Origin: JANQEU01 sp965601455
GTDB lineage: Bacteria > Bacteroidota > Bacteroidia > Cytophagales > Cyclobacteriaceae
Assembly (NCBI GenBank): GCA_965601455.1
Contig: OZ271831.1
Location: forward strand, 372,001-436,000
DNA: 64,000 bases
Direction of reading: 5' to 3'
Each line of letters begins with the position of its first letter. Positions within the stretch are counted from its first letter, which is position 1. The notes under the pieces are model-generated. The model ran no database searches. It worked only from the letters and a program-made list of their open reading frames with translations, and was not told where the DNA came from. The position numbers were made by a program, and so were the translations under genes. Positions 44,690-54,984 of this stretch are shown piece after piece.

Positions 44690-45988
44690 CTATTTTATTA
44701 GGAGTACTTTCGGGTTAACAGGATACATCCATTCGATTCCCCTTTCGGTTACTACAGCATCATCCTCAATTGGAACACGAAGTTTTCTTCCATTCCATTC
44801 AGGAAGTTTCGTAAAGGCGAAGAACTCAATGGCCAGCAGGTTGGTCGGTCTTAAAACATATTCCAATCTAACTGGATTCCAGAAGGCGATGGATGGACCA
44901 ATACCGTGTCCCCAGTTACCCACAGAATGGCTACCAACAAAAACATCAGTAACGTCCTTATCCGTATACTCATTGAAACCGATAGGATTAAAGCCTGCAT
45001 CGGAAAGAGCCTGGTTTATGGCATCCTCCGTTTCTCCAGCAGTGACTCCGGGTTTTATGGTTTTCCGAATAATTTCCCGGACCTCCATCGACTTGTCAAA
45101 GGCGTTCTGAATTCCTGGAGGCACTTCAGTTTCACCTTCCTTCAAGACGTAGGCTATACGTTTCATATCCGTATACATGTTCATTAAACCCACACCCCAA
45201 TCGATCATTAGTACATCTCCTCGCTGGATGATTCTGTCATTTGATGTCGCTTCAATGCCGTCGGGACCGGTAATGTATACCGAGGGCATTCCGAACGAAC
45301 TTCCAAGGTTATACTTAAACTGCTGTTCCTTCATCCACCAGGCCACATCGGCAAGTGTGGTAACTCCAGGAGTGATCACTTCATTTGAAAAGGCCCTTTC
45401 AGCGATGGTGTAAGATAAATCGCCGGCTTCTCCGTAAATAGCTAATTCACTGGCTACTCTTCTGGATCGAAAATCGGAGACTAGTTTTTCTGCAGATACA
45501 AATCGTTCTTTGTACTTGTCGCCAAGTATTTCACCAAGCTCGAGGTATGCCGAATACGTCAATCCGTCGGCACCTCCAAAATTTTTGGAGTAGTTAAGAC
45601 CAATGCGCTTGGGATCCCTTGCCGTTACAAATTCTTTCAATTCATCATATCCTCCAAAGTAGTCATAGGTTCCTCCTTCTTCCAGTAGATACCCGTCGAT
45701 ACCAAGAACGGCCCGTTCGATCCGATCTCCACCTTTATCGGTGAAGATGTAATATCCATTTTTTGTTACATAACCCTCACCCATGTCCTGATAAAGCGGA
45801 TCCAGATTGCCTTCCCTGTTGGTTATTATCCACATATCAATATTGTTTTCCCTCATCACCTCCGGAAGAACGAGATTGAATTTATCTCTTCTTACCTGGT
45901 TCATTTTTCGCCACCGACGCATGGCTTCCTGGGCAAAAGAATCTGTGACGGTAATGAGTAGTAACAATGATATGGTTATAGCTTTCAT
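44690..45988 (-). CDS. Secreted M24-family Xaa-Pro aminopeptidase-like protein
   Basis: A 432-residue protein with a signal peptide ending at AFAQ-type site SFAQ (about residue 20). An N-terminal creatinase-like domain is followed by the M24 pita-bread domain with all five dimetal ligands: Asp263, Asp274, His361 (NWGHGIG), Glu388 (AIEFF) and Glu415 (TERGIEW). It hydrolyses N-terminal residues next to proline in known relatives; the periplasmic location is unusual for the family but common in Bacteroidota. It is a single gene, and the 113-base gap downstream of the GNAT gene holds nothing recognisable. Confidence 0.92.
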   Translation of the reverse strand: MKAITISLLLLITVTDSFAQEAMRRWRKMNQVRRDKFNLVLPEVMRENNIDMWIITNREGNLDPLYQDMGEGYVTKNGYYIFTDKGGDRIERAVLGIDGYLLEEGGTYDYFGGYDELKEFVTARDPKRIGLNYSKNFGGADGLTYSAYLELGEILGDKYKERFVSAEKLVSDFRSRRVASELAIYGEAGDLSYTIAERAFSNEVITPGVTTLADVAWWMKEQQFKYNLGSSFGMPSVYITGPDGIEATSNDRIIQRGDVLMIDWGVGLMNMYTDMKRIAYVLKEGETEVPPGIQNAFDKSMEVREIIRKTIKPGVTAGETEDAINQALSDAGFNPIGFNEYTDKDVTDVFVGSHSVGNWGHGIGPSIAFWNPVRLEYVLRPTNLLAIEFFAFTKLPEWNGRKLRVPIEDDAVVTERGIEWMYPVNPKVLLIK

Positions 45989-46101
45989 AGGTGAAGTGAT
46001 TACGTGCGGAACAAGATAACCAAGGTATCTCTAATATGGATTTATTGGAAAAAATAATGACTTCGTTGGAAATACTCGAAAAGGGTAGTTGGTCAAAATT
46101 G

Positions 46102-46626
46102 CTAGTGATTCTTTGAGGTTAGATCCTTAGTCATATCAAAGTTATTGCCGTTATGGTCAAAGAAATTACCTACCACCTCAAAGCCAAATTTTTTGTAAAA
46201 GGACAGGGCTATTTGATTGCTTTCCTGCACTCCACCCCATAGCACAATTCTCCTCCCACCTAAATCTGCTATTTCGCGTTGAACAAAAAGAAAGAGTTGC
46301 GATCCGATGCCCTTCGACTGGAAACCGTCGCTTACGGAGGGTGCTAATGTAAAATCCGAGTGCTCATCCATATCAACAGCGTATTGACCATATCTTTCAT
46401 GGTCTCCTTGTATATATCCTTGTCTGATCACCAGATAGGCAGCTATTTCTGTCTGATTTCGTGCGATGAAAGATTTATAATTCAGGTAGTTGTTAGAGGC
46501 AATCTGCTTGCAGGTGTCACTGTCAAATGGATGAGGTCCAAACCTTTTTCTTGTTTGAGGTGAAAGACCTTGAAAGTACCGAAACAGGTCTTCGGCGTCG
46601 GAGGAATGAACCAATCGGAATTCCAA
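46102..46626 (-). CDS. GNAT-family N-acetyltransferase
   Basis: A 174-residue GNAT protein. The acetyl-CoA-binding motif appears as LAPSVSDGFQSKGIGSQLF (Q-x-x-G-x-G), with a final strand region containing QIALSFYKKFGFEVVGNF. Length and layout are typical. Substrate unknown. It starts 3 bases after the esterase gene's stop, so the two are co-transcribed. Confidence 0.88.
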   Translation of the reverse strand: MEFRLVHSSDAEDLFRYFQGLSPQTRKRFGPHPFDSDTCKQIASNNYLNYKSFIARNQTEIAAYLVIRQGYIQGDHERYGQYAVDMDEHSDFTLAPSVSDGFQSKGIGSQLFLFVQREIADLGGRRIVLWGGVQESNQIALSFYKKFGFEVVGNFFDHNGNNFDMTKDLTSKNH

Positions 46627-46629
46627 TAA

Positions 46630-47397
46630 TTACTTTTTCTGCTGTCGAAAGAGCCACGCCATCATCATCGGATCACGGTAGGTTGCTATCCAGGAGAAAT
46701 GACCCGTTTCTGGGAATTCCGTGTAACCTGGTTTTGCACCGGCATCAACGAGAGCATTGAACATCGTCCTGGTGAGGCTAGGCGGAACAGTAGCATCTTC
46801 GGCACCGGTAAAAATCCACATGGGAATGTGCGCAATTTTTTCCGCTTGTGATGCGTCTCCTGCCCCGCAAACCGGTACGGCTGCCGCAAATAGATCAGGG
46901 TACCTGGTAACAGCATCAAAAGTCCCGTAACCACCCATTGAAAGACCGGTTATGTAAATGCGCCTTTCGTCTACAGGTAGTTGATCAACCAACTGATATA
47001 TAAGCTCAATAACCATCGACATTGGTTTAGACGGATCTTCACCAATTTTCATTGCCGTGTCTTTATAATCACTGATATTGGCCCATCGATCTCCTTCCGG
47101 ACATTGTGGGGCGACCACAAAAGCCGGGAATTGAGTTAAATTGGCATCGGTAGCGAAATTCATTACTCCCCATTTAAGTTGAGCATCGTTGTCATTGCCT
47201 CTTTCCCCCGCACCGTGCAGAAATACAACTAATGGATACTTCTTTTCAGCCCCCCAGTCGGGAACTAATAGTCGGTAGTTCAGACTATCACCGTCTTTAT
47301 TTACAAAAGCTGCAGAGCTGAACAAAGAAGGTTGAGCAGCTACATGAATGGTAAAGGCAATCAACAGCACAGTAGGGGATAAAATGCGAAGTTTCAT
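46630..47397 (-). CDS. Secreted alpha/beta hydrolase (esterase D / LpqC-type)
   Basis: Start set at the ATG ending at 47397, giving a clean signal peptide (MKLRILSPTVLLIAFTIHVAAQ); the frame runs 26 codons further upstream. The 255-residue protein has FLHGAGERGNDN (oxyanion hole), nucleophile Ser153 in GLSMGGYG, Asp201 in GAEDATVP and His233 in TGHFSW. This is the feruloyl-esterase/phospholipase-carboxylesterase-like family common in Bacteroidota, sometimes linked to polysaccharide deacylation. It is in an operon with the GNAT gene. Confidence 0.87.
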   Translation of the reverse strand: MKLRILSPTVLLIAFTIHVAAQPSLFSSAAFVNKDGDSLNYRLLVPDWGAEKKYPLVVFLHGAGERGNDNDAQLKWGVMNFATDANLTQFPAFVVAPQCPEGDRWANISDYKDTAMKIGEDPSKPMSMVIELIYQLVDQLPVDERRIYITGLSMGGYGTFDAVTRYPDLFAAAVPVCGAGDASQAEKIAHIPMWIFTGAEDATVPPSLTRTMFNALVDAGAKPGYTEFPETGHFSWIATYRDPMMMAWLFRQQKK

Positions 47398-47533
47398 CGG
47401 TCTCAGGGATATTTTAGGAAAAGATACTGAATGGAAAAGATTCATAAGAGTCGTGGTAAGATTTTTCCAGGTCATGGAAAAAGAGTTTGATTTGGTAAAT
47501 GCATTTATTTACTTGGTGTAAACACCTAATCCT

Positions 47534-50500
47534 ATGAAACGATTTTCACTTGTACTGACCATATTCAGTCTTCTTGTTTATGATGGTAATACTCAAAGGC
47601 GAGGATCATCATCCACCACTCCAAAAGGAAATGTGGACACCTACAGCAATCTGAAATGGCGGAACATTGGTCCACCTCGAGGAGGAAGAGCCAATACGAT
47701 TAGTGGAGTTATTACCGATGATCAGACTTACTACGCGGGTTACACAGGAGGTGGTGTTTGGAAAACTACCAACGGAGGGAATACCTGGAACAATATCTCT
47801 GATGGATTTTTTACAACTGGCTCCATTGGTGATATCGCTGTCAGTGAATCGGATCCAAATGTGGTCTATGTTGGGTCGGGTGAGCATGCCGTTCGTGGTG
47901 TAATGACCTCTTACGGCGATGGGGTTTATAAGTCTACGGATGCAGGAAAAACGTGGAGTAACATCGGTCTCCGGGAGTCTATGCATATATCAGATGTTCG
48001 TGTCCACCCCAAAGATCATGATGTCGTCTATGTCGGTGTCCAGGGAGCGGTTCATGGTCCATCCGCAGAAAGAGGAGTCTATCGTTCTACGGATGGTGGG
48101 GAAAGCTGGTCGAAAGTCTTATATATAAATGAGAATACAGGTATTTCCAGTCTGGTGATGGACATGAATAACCCTAGAATATTGTATGCTGCAACCTGGC
48201 AGCACAGGAGATACCCCTGGATGGTAGAAAGTGGTGGCCCGGGTTCTTCGGTTTACAAGTCTACCGACGGTGGTGATACATGGAAAAAAATCATTGACGG
48301 ATTGCCGGAGTCTATGGGGAAAATTGGTTTATCGGTATCCAGAGCCAATTCGGAACTGGTTTATGCATTGATCGAGTCCGAAAAAAGTGTTGCTGGTCTT
48401 TATAAATCAACGAACGGCGGTATTAAGTGGGAGCACATGACCAATGATCAAACGATCACCGCCCGGTCGTGGTATTACATGGAAGTATTTGCGGATCCTG
48501 TGAATGAAAATGTGGTGTATGCTTTAAACGCGCCACTAATGAAGTCCATTGACGGAGGTAAAACCTTCCAGAGCATGCGGGTAATTCATGGTGATTGTCA
48601 TGATTTTTGGATCAATCCGGCAGATAACGACAACTATGCGATGGCTGAAGATGGCGGAGCAACGGTTACCTATAACAATGGAGATTATTGGTCAGACATT
48701 AATAACCAATCAACAGCCCAGTTTTATCGAATTAATGCGGATGAGCAGGTGCCTTACTGGGTTTACAGCGGTCAGCAGGATAACCTGTCTGTCGCCATTC
48801 CATCGAGAACTCCTTCTTACGGCATCCTTACCAGACACTGGTTTAATGGTCCAGGTTGTGAAAGTGCCTTTGTCACATTCGACGATCCGGAAAATCCGAG
48901 AATACTTTATGGAGGTTGCTTCAACGGTCGAATAAGTCTTTTGGACACTAAAACGATGGAGACTAAAGATATTCAACCTTACCCGTCTACCAATCTCGGT
49001 TACGATCCCAAAGACATGAAATATCGTTTCAATTGGAACGCACCACTTATCAATTCACCTCACGATGCAAGAACCATGTACTATGGTGGAAATGTCGTTT
49101 TCAAAACTACTAACGGCGGATTGTTCTGGGAGATAATTAGCCCCGACCTCACTCGAAATGATACCATAAAACAAGGTAAGGGAGGAGGTCCTTTTACCAA
49201 CGAAGGTGCTGGAGGAGAAAACTACAACACGCTCTACTACATTGCCGAGAGTCCGCATGAACAAGGTGTTATCTACACTGGATCTGATGGTGGGCTTCTT
49301 CACATTACGCGAGATGGTGGGAGTACCTGGCAGAACATCACTCCATCCGGATTACCTGAGACTATGATCCACAGTATTGAGGTTTCTCCTAACGATCCAG
49401 CAACGGTATACTTTGCCTCAACCCGATATAAATTCAATGATCAAAAGAATTATAGTTATAAATCCACTGATTATGGTCAGACCTGGAAGAAGATTGGAGA
49501 TGATATTCAGGAGAAAGATTTTTTCAGAGTGATACGGGAAGATCCGAAGGTTCCAGGACTACTTTATGCCGGAGCCGAACGTGGATTCTATGTTTCTTTT
49601 AATGGTGGAAGCAGTTTTCAGCAAATGCAACTCAATTTTCCCGTTGTACCAATTACAGATCTTATAATCAGGGATAATGATCTTGCAGCTTCTACGGCCG
49701 GTCGTGGCTTCTGGATATTTGACGATCTATCTTCAATCCAGCAGTCAAAAGGAATGTTCTCCAGCAACGTTGAACTTTATCAACCAAAAGCTCACTATCG
49801 AATATTTGCCGGAAGACCATTTTACCTGATTACTGAAAAGGCATTTGGTGAAAATCCGTCGATTGGTGTACACCTGGATTACTATCTCGGAAATTTCAAT
49901 GAAGATGACTCATTAAAGCTGGAAATCTTGAACAGCGACGATGAAGTTATTCGGACTGTGACCGGAACAACGGATCCAATTGAATTAGGTTTTTCAGGGG
50001 GAAGAGGTTATTTGTTAGCGGCCAACACTGATAAACTTCCAATGAAAAAAGGTGTGAATCGGTTTACATGGGACTTTCGTACGGACGGTGTGGTTAAGGT
50101 GCCTAATACCTTCATTTTCCAGGCTGATTATCGAGGACATCGAGTAGCACCTGGCTCCTACAAAGCAAGAATGACACTGAATGGTGAAACCTCAGAGGTA
50201 CCAATCGTCATTATGAACCCTCCTGGTCTTGAGATTCCGGAAGAAATCTGGCAACAGCAACAATCTCTTCTTAACGAGATTGAATTGCGAATCAACGAGA
50301 TGCATGAGCGCATCAATGTAACCATGGAGATGAACGAACGAATGAAAACCATTCAAGAGCAGATAAAGGATGATGCTCAACTCCAGGAACTCAAAAAGGC
50401 TGCTGAAGAATTGGATAAAAAGATTGAGGACTGGCAGTCGCAGATCATCGAATTGAGACAAAAGAATTTTCAAGATGTGTTGAACTGGCCAGCTGGATTG

Positions 50501-50725
50501 AATTCAGAATACTTCCTCTTAAAAGGTAATCTGGACACATATAATCCGGAGATTCCTCAAGGTTACCTGGATCGATTTGATGACGTAAAGGGTATGTGGG
50601 ACACTTATAAAACTCAATATGAAATTTTGATGGATCAGGATGTGAAACAGTTTAACGACATGTACAAAGAGATGAATGTACCAGTTCTTCAAAGTCCAAA
50701 ACTTCAGGACGTGCCCAATAATTGA
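47534..50725 (+). CDS. Large BNR/sortilin-like beta-propeller secreted protein
   Basis: A 1063-residue protein with a signal peptide. Many Asp-box/BNR repeats of the type GVYKSTDAGKTWSN, GVYRSTDGGESWSK and VYKSTDGGDTWKK run from residue 60 to 720, forming one or two ten-bladed VPS10/sortilin-type propellers. A beta-sandwich follows (about 760-905). The final 150 residues are a coiled coil (ELRINEMHERINVTMEMNE). No T9SS domain is seen. Family members are annotated as glycosyl hydrolases or peptidases without proof. A small gene overlaps its stop. Confidence 0.9.
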   Translation: MKRFSLVLTIFSLLVYDGNTQRRGSSSTTPKGNVDTYSNLKWRNIGPPRGGRANTISGVITDDQTYYAGYTGGGVWKTTNGGNTWNNISDGFFTTGSIGDIAVSESDPNVVYVGSGEHAVRGVMTSYGDGVYKSTDAGKTWSNIGLRESMHISDVRVHPKDHDVVYVGVQGAVHGPSAERGVYRSTDGGESWSKVLYINENTGISSLVMDMNNPRILYAATWQHRRYPWMVESGGPGSSVYKSTDGGDTWKKIIDGLPESMGKIGLSVSRANSELVYALIESEKSVAGLYKSTNGGIKWEHMTNDQTITARSWYYMEVFADPVNENVVYALNAPLMKSIDGGKTFQSMRVIHGDCHDFWINPADNDNYAMAEDGGATVTYNNGDYWSDINNQSTAQFYRINADEQVPYWVYSGQQDNLSVAIPSRTPSYGILTRHWFNGPGCESAFVTFDDPENPRILYGGCFNGRISLLDTKTMETKDIQPYPSTNLGYDPKDMKYRFNWNAPLINSPHDARTMYYGGNVVFKTTNGGLFWEIISPDLTRNDTIKQGKGGGPFTNEGAGGENYNTLYYIAESPHEQGVIYTGSDGGLLHITRDGGSTWQNITPSGLPETMIHSIEVSPNDPATVYFASTRYKFNDQKNYSYKSTDYGQTWKKIGDDIQEKDFFRVIREDPKVPGLLYAGAERGFYVSFNGGSSFQQMQLNFPVVPITDLIIRDNDLAASTAGRGFWIFDDLSSIQQSKGMFSSNVELYQPKAHYRIFAGRPFYLITEKAFGENPSIGVHLDYYLGNFNEDDSLKLEILNSDDEVIRTVTGTTDPIELGFSGGRGYLLAANTDKLPMKKGVNRFTWDFRTDGVVKVPNTFIFQADYRGHRVAPGSYKARMTLNGETSEVPIVIMNPPGLEIPEEIWQQQQSLLNEIELRINEMHERINVTMEMNERMKTIQEQIKDDAQLQELKKAAEELDKKIEDWQSQIIELRQKNFQDVLNWPAGLNSEYFLLKGNLDTYNPEIPQGYLDRFDDVKGMWDTYKTQYEILMDQDVKQFNDMYKEMNVPVLQSPKLQDVPNN

Positions 50726-50967
50726 TGTTTGAACAGAATATTGAAGAACTCTCAGATGAACAATTAAGAAAGAGAAAGCGAATCATTGATGTCATTATAG
50801 CATTGATGATTGGCTTTCTTCTTATCACCATTATTTCAATTATCCTCTCGGTGTTAAATGATGAGAGTACCTCGGTGTTTATTGGTGTTTTCTTGGTATT
50901 TCCATTGTTTCCTGTATTCCGTAACCGGAAGAGAATAATGGTTGAATTGAGACGTAGAGGTAACTAA
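50725..50967 (+). CDS. Small two-helix membrane protein
   Basis: ATG 50725 overlaps the TGA of the BNR gene by one base; TTG 50722 is an alternative. The 80-residue product begins with a charged amphipathic segment (MFEQNIEELSDEQLRKRKR). Two membrane helices follow (about 23-45 and 50-66), then a basic tail (RNRKRIMVELRRRG). No family is recognised. Translational coupling to the large propeller gene suggests a linked role. Confidence 0.65.
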   Translation: MFEQNIEELSDEQLRKRKRIIDVIIALMIGFLLITIISIILSVLNDESTSVFIGVFLVFPLFPVFRNRKRIMVELRRRGN

Positions 50968-51088
50968 TTGAATTCACAATTGATTGAATTGAAAGGTAAT
51001 TTTCGACAACAATTCCCTTTACACCATCTATAAAATTATTGATGATAAACCACTCAATGCTTACCCTTTTCCGTACTTTTACTTTGTC

Positions 51089-51406
51089 GTGAAAGGGCTT
51101 AACTACATATTATCAACTTTTTTGCTTAGCTACTTCCTGGTTTTGCCTATACTGCACGGCACCCATTTTTTTTGTCAAGGGCATCATGTCCATGAACACG
51201 AAAAGAAATCAACAGGTGACGACGCTTCTCATTTTTCCTCAGAATGTACTGTTTGTGATCTATTTGATAATCAGACGACTTTCACAGAAACGTTTTTACC
51301 TTTTGGAAAAGAGGTCATCGGAGAGTCTTTAGATACCCCTTTCTTGAAGGAACTAGCTAATTACAGACTGGAAACAGTAAATCTAAGAGGGCCTCCCCAA
51401 GTCTAA
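51089..51406 (+). CDS. Small secreted Cys/His protein (putative metal-related)
   Basis: Start at GTG 51089, the only suitable start before the hydrophobic signal (LNYILSTFLLSYFLVLPILH). The 105-residue protein has HGTHFFCQGHHVHEHE, then HFSSECTVCDLF, and ends LRGPPQV. This combination of His clusters, CxxC and a terminal RGPP is seen in small Bacteroidota proteins near metal-uptake genes (recollection of family pattern, not searched). Metal binding in the periplasm is plausible. It is 88 bases before the ABC transporter. Confidence 0.65.
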   Translation: MKGLNYILSTFLLSYFLVLPILHGTHFFCQGHHVHEHEKKSTGDDASHFSSECTVCDLFDNQTTFTETFLPFGKEVIGESLDTPFLKELANYRLETVNLRGPPQV

Positions 51407-51494
51407 GGTACCAACTCATTACTTTATTCCGGATCAGTTGATTTTCTAGCAAAGTCATTCTGACCTTTTTCATTTTATTCCAAATATCTAATCA

Positions 51495-52220
51495 ATGTTA
51501 GAAGCTATTGACCTATCGAAAAATTATGGTGGGTACCTGGCCGTTTCAGACGTAAACCTATCGGTCGCACCAGGAGAGATTTACTGTTTACTTGGAGCAA
51601 ATGGTGCAGGTAAAACCACCACAATTAACCTGTTTATGAGCTTCATTAAGCCTACTAGTGGTTCACTAAAAATAGACCAGTTGGATGTAGTGGAAAACGA
51701 GAACGAAACGAAAAATCATCTCGCCTATATCCCGGAAAATTTAAGTCTTTATGGGTCATTGACGGGTCTTGAGAACCTTCAGTTTTTCACTGGACTTGGA
51801 GGTGAGGTGCCCGGGACCAAAACAGCTTCTGAATTGCTGTCCTCAGTTGGTTTGCAATCAGACGCACATGGGAAAAGAGTTAATCAATATTCCAAAGGAA
51901 TGCGTCAAAAAGTCGGAATAGCCATAGCAAAAGCGAAGAATGCTAGGAATTTACTTCTCGACGAGCCAACATCTGGTCTTGATCCACAAGCAAGTAACGA
52001 ATTCGCCTTATTGCTAGAAGAAATGCGGGTAAATGACGTCAGTATTCTTATGGCGACGCATGATTTGTTTCGGGCGAAGGAAAGTGGAACGCACATAGGT
52101 ATTATGAAAGAAGGAAAACTCATTCATAACCTGAAAAGTGAAGAGGTCAGTTTAACGGAGTTAGAAAATCTGTACCTGGAGACAATGAAATCAAAAAACG
52201 ATGTTGAGTTTAGTAATTAA
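51495..52220 (+). CDS. ABC transporter ATP-binding protein
   Basis: A 241-residue ABC ATPase. Walker A GANGAGKTT at 34-42, a Q-loop-like AYIPENLSLYG segment near 77-87, a divergent signature YSKGMRQ at 132-138, Walker B LLLDEP at 153-158, and H-loop MATHD near 193. It follows the ABC-2 export type (NatA/CcmA-like). The permease gene overlaps its 3' end by 20 bases and a second permease follows, so this is the motor of a heteromeric exporter. Confidence 0.94.
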   Translation: MLEAIDLSKNYGGYLAVSDVNLSVAPGEIYCLLGANGAGKTTTINLFMSFIKPTSGSLKIDQLDVVENENETKNHLAYIPENLSLYGSLTGLENLQFFTGLGGEVPGTKTASELLSSVGLQSDAHGKRVNQYSKGMRQKVGIAIAKAKNARNLLLDEPTSGLDPQASNEFALLLEEMRVNDVSILMATHDLFRAKESGTHIGIMKEGKLIHNLKSEEVSLTELENLYLETMKSKNDVEFSN

Positions 52221-53625
52221 AAAAGAGTTTCTATCCACCATTAGGGATATCAGGCTTCAGATATCCGGGATTATACTTATAACTCTGATGGTTACAGCTG
52301 TGGTTATCGGTAAACAAGGTCAACAGCAGGTTCAAGAGGAAAGAACGGAAGCTCAGATGGCTATGTATGATAAATGGGTGAATCAGGGAATGAAACATCC
52401 TCATAGTGCGGCTCATTATGGTCAATTTGCTTTTAAACCTAAGCCTGCTTTAAGCTTCTTAGATCTAGGCCTTGATAATTATACAGGAATTTCAGTTTTT
52501 TTGGAGGCTCACAAGCAACATGATGTACTATTTAGTGCTGCCCAGGATAGCAATGGTATGACTCGATTCGGGGAGTTAACTATTGCATTAATACTTCAGG
52601 TGCTGATGCCCTTACTTATTATTTTCCTCACCTTCAATACGTTTAGCAAGGAACGGGAGGAAGGCACTCTTAAACTTAATCATGCACAGGGCCTAGGTAT
52701 GAGACCGTTGTTTTTTGGCAAAATCAGCGGAGCATATCTAACCGTATTATTGATTTACCTTCCGATTGTATTGATAGCCTATATCCTTTTAGACGAACAA
52801 TCCACCTCCATCGATTCTCAATCCTCATCTAAGTTCTTGGCACTTGCTTTTATTTACGCAGTTTACTTTTTGATTTTCCTTCTACTAAGCGTGCTGGTTT
52901 CTGCTTTTGCAAAGAATTCAGGTTTTTCGCTCTTATCCATGTTGGGTATATGGATTGTTTCGTGCATTATTTTACCAAAAGCGACATCTAACTTGGCGGA
53001 CAAGATATATCCAACGCCTTCCCAGTTTGAGTTTTCAAAAATCATTAAGCAAAAAGTCAAAGATGGCATTGATGGTCACAACCCATCAGATGCAAGATTA
53101 GCTTCTCTTAGAGAGCAGGTCCTTAGTGAGTACGGAGTCAAAACCATTGAGGAATTACCTGTTAATTGGAGTGGTATTGCAATGCAAGCTGGAGAGGAAT
53201 ACACTGATCAGGTTTATGATCAGGAATTCACCAGGGTGGAAGATATCTTCTACCGACAAAATAAGGTATCGGAATGGGCTGGGTTTGTCAATCCATACCT
53301 TGCTGTAAGAAATCTCTCCATGGGTTTAGCCGGTACGGATTTTCAACACCATGTTGCATTTGCCAAGGCTGCCGAGCGATATCGGCGATCTTTCGTGAAA
53401 AAGATGAATAAGGATATGGAGGTAAATCATAAACCGGGTGTGGCCTATTCGGACTATAAAATTGGAAAGGAGATGTGGGCTAGCATTGAGCCATTTTCTT
53501 ACAACATGCCTACTCTATCAGAAGTTTTATCAAATCAGCGGATGAGTATTGCGGCGATGATGATCTGGCTTCTGGGTTTGATTTTTTTATCATCAATTCT
53601 TGCAAAGAAAATTCCAATATTATGA
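52201..53625 (+). CDS. ABC-2 permease, DUF3526-type (first subunit)
   Basis: A 474-residue membrane protein. One N-terminal helix (about 20-38) is followed by a large extracytoplasmic domain containing MKHPHSAAHYGQFAFKPKP. Five helices (about 120-290) include the ABC-2 coupling segment NTFSKEREEGTLKL. A second soluble region and a last helix near residue 455 follow. This is the ABC-2/DUF3526 layout. It overlaps the ATPase gene and the second permease, forming a heterodimeric exporter. The cargo is unknown. Confidence 0.88.
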   Translation: MLSLVIKKEFLSTIRDIRLQISGIILITLMVTAVVIGKQGQQQVQEERTEAQMAMYDKWVNQGMKHPHSAAHYGQFAFKPKPALSFLDLGLDNYTGISVFLEAHKQHDVLFSAAQDSNGMTRFGELTIALILQVLMPLLIIFLTFNTFSKEREEGTLKLNHAQGLGMRPLFFGKISGAYLTVLLIYLPIVLIAYILLDEQSTSIDSQSSSKFLALAFIYAVYFLIFLLLSVLVSAFAKNSGFSLLSMLGIWIVSCIILPKATSNLADKIYPTPSQFEFSKIIKQKVKDGIDGHNPSDARLASLREQVLSEYGVKTIEELPVNWSGIAMQAGEEYTDQVYDQEFTRVEDIFYRQNKVSEWAGFVNPYLAVRNLSMGLAGTDFQHHVAFAKAAERYRRSFVKKMNKDMEVNHKPGVAYSDYKIGKEMWASIEPFSYNMPTLSEVLSNQRMSIAAMMIWLLGLIFLSSILAKKIPIL

Positions 53626-54929
53626 AAGCTGCCTGGCATGTAATTCGTTTCGAATGGAAAATACTCTGGAGAAGCAATACACTCAAGGCACTACTGGTTG
53701 TAGTCCTTGGTGCCGGTATCTACGGGATTTTCTTTGGTAAGTTTGAGATAGATAAGCAGGAATATCGAATGGAGACCGTTCAACAGTATGAACGTAATCA
53801 ATTCGACAGCTTGCTACATTGGACAACACTCGACACATCCTTAGCGGATAATAAAAAGAAATTTCAGCATGCTCTATCTCCAGTAGGTGTCGGATGGAAT
53901 AAACACTTTACTTATTACCTGACAAACGATGCTCCTCCAGCATCAGGATTGTGTCTTGGACAAAGAGATCTATTTCCAGTCTATTATGGGTTCAATGTGA
54001 CAGATTTAGCAAGGCAAGTGAATACCGGGGAACTTGCCAATCCAATGAAACTATTAACAGGAAACTTTGATCTGTCGTATGTCTTCGTCTTCATACTTCC
54101 GCTTCTTGTTGTGGCCTTATTTTATAATCTGTATGCCGGGGAAAAAGAACAAGGAACCTTGCCTATTCTTCAAACTCAACCTATTCCATTGGTAGTAATT
54201 ATTATGCACAAGGCTATTCTCCGATTGCTTATCATATGGGGGATTGCATTCTTACTACTTGTCTTTGGATTTGTTATCCAAGGGATCTCAATTGCCGATA
54301 ACTTTTCTGTTTTTATGGATTGGGTACTAGTTACTTTTCTTTATGTCTTTGGTTGGTCTACCATCATGTGTGGCCTTGTATGGCTTAAATACTCCACTTC
54401 ACTCACGGCAATGTTAGGTTTAAGTATTTGGTTGATCCTTACCCTGGTGACACCGGCTTTGTTGAACTTATTGCTAACAACTCAAACCCCATTACCCAAT
54501 CGGGCGGAGATGATCCATATGGTCAGGAGTCAGAATGATCGTTTTTGGGAATCACCAAAAACATATGTACTGGATCAGTTCTATGAAGACTATCCGCAAT
54601 ACAATGACGGGGATACGATAAATTTTGATAAATGGTATTATGCTAGTTTCACACTTCTTGATAAAGAAGCGAACATACTTAAAGCTAAATATGAACAGCA
54701 AGTGTCCAAAAGGAACGATTTATTAGCAAAATGGGAATGGATTGCACCTGCTGCCATGGTACATGAATATATTTCCAGCGTGTCAAAAACCGATAGGAAT
54801 AGTCATCTGGAATTTCTTAGAAAGATGCATAATTACCACAAGGACTTAAAAGATTTGTACTATACCAGAATTTTCGATGAAGACCAGTTCTCTATGGATG
54901 ATCTGAGACAAATTGAAGAGATGTTGTAA
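53622..54929 (+). CDS. ABC-2 permease, DUF3526-type (second subunit)
   Basis: A 435-residue protein with the same architecture as the preceding permease: a first helix (21-36), a periplasmic domain, a five-helix block (about 150-290, with NLYAGEKEQGTLPILQTQP), and a second periplasmic region. It lacks a clear final helix and is slightly shorter. Its ATG overlaps the first permease by four bases. With the ATPase it makes one exporter. Paired DUF3526 permeases often accompany TonB receptors in Bacteroidota, but no receptor gene is present here. Confidence 0.88.
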   Translation: MKAAWHVIRFEWKILWRSNTLKALLVVVLGAGIYGIFFGKFEIDKQEYRMETVQQYERNQFDSLLHWTTLDTSLADNKKKFQHALSPVGVGWNKHFTYYLTNDAPPASGLCLGQRDLFPVYYGFNVTDLARQVNTGELANPMKLLTGNFDLSYVFVFILPLLVVALFYNLYAGEKEQGTLPILQTQPIPLVVIIMHKAILRLLIIWGIAFLLLVFGFVIQGISIADNFSVFMDWVLVTFLYVFGWSTIMCGLVWLKYSTSLTAMLGLSIWLILTLVTPALLNLLLTTQTPLPNRAEMIHMVRSQNDRFWESPKTYVLDQFYEDYPQYNDGDTINFDKWYYASFTLLDKEANILKAKYEQQVSKRNDLLAKWEWIAPAAMVHEYISSVSKTDRNSHLEFLRKMHNYHKDLKDLYYTRIFDEDQFSMDDLRQIEEML

Positions 54930-54984
54930 CCTTTTAGGGTGTCTTTTCTGTTAACGACTAGAGAGCAATTAATATGATACTAAT

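Noticed and set aside
47609..47986. 125-codon minus-strand ORF
   Set aside because: It lies inside the BNR propeller gene and its sequence shows no domain or signal; it is a shadow of the repeat-rich coding strand.
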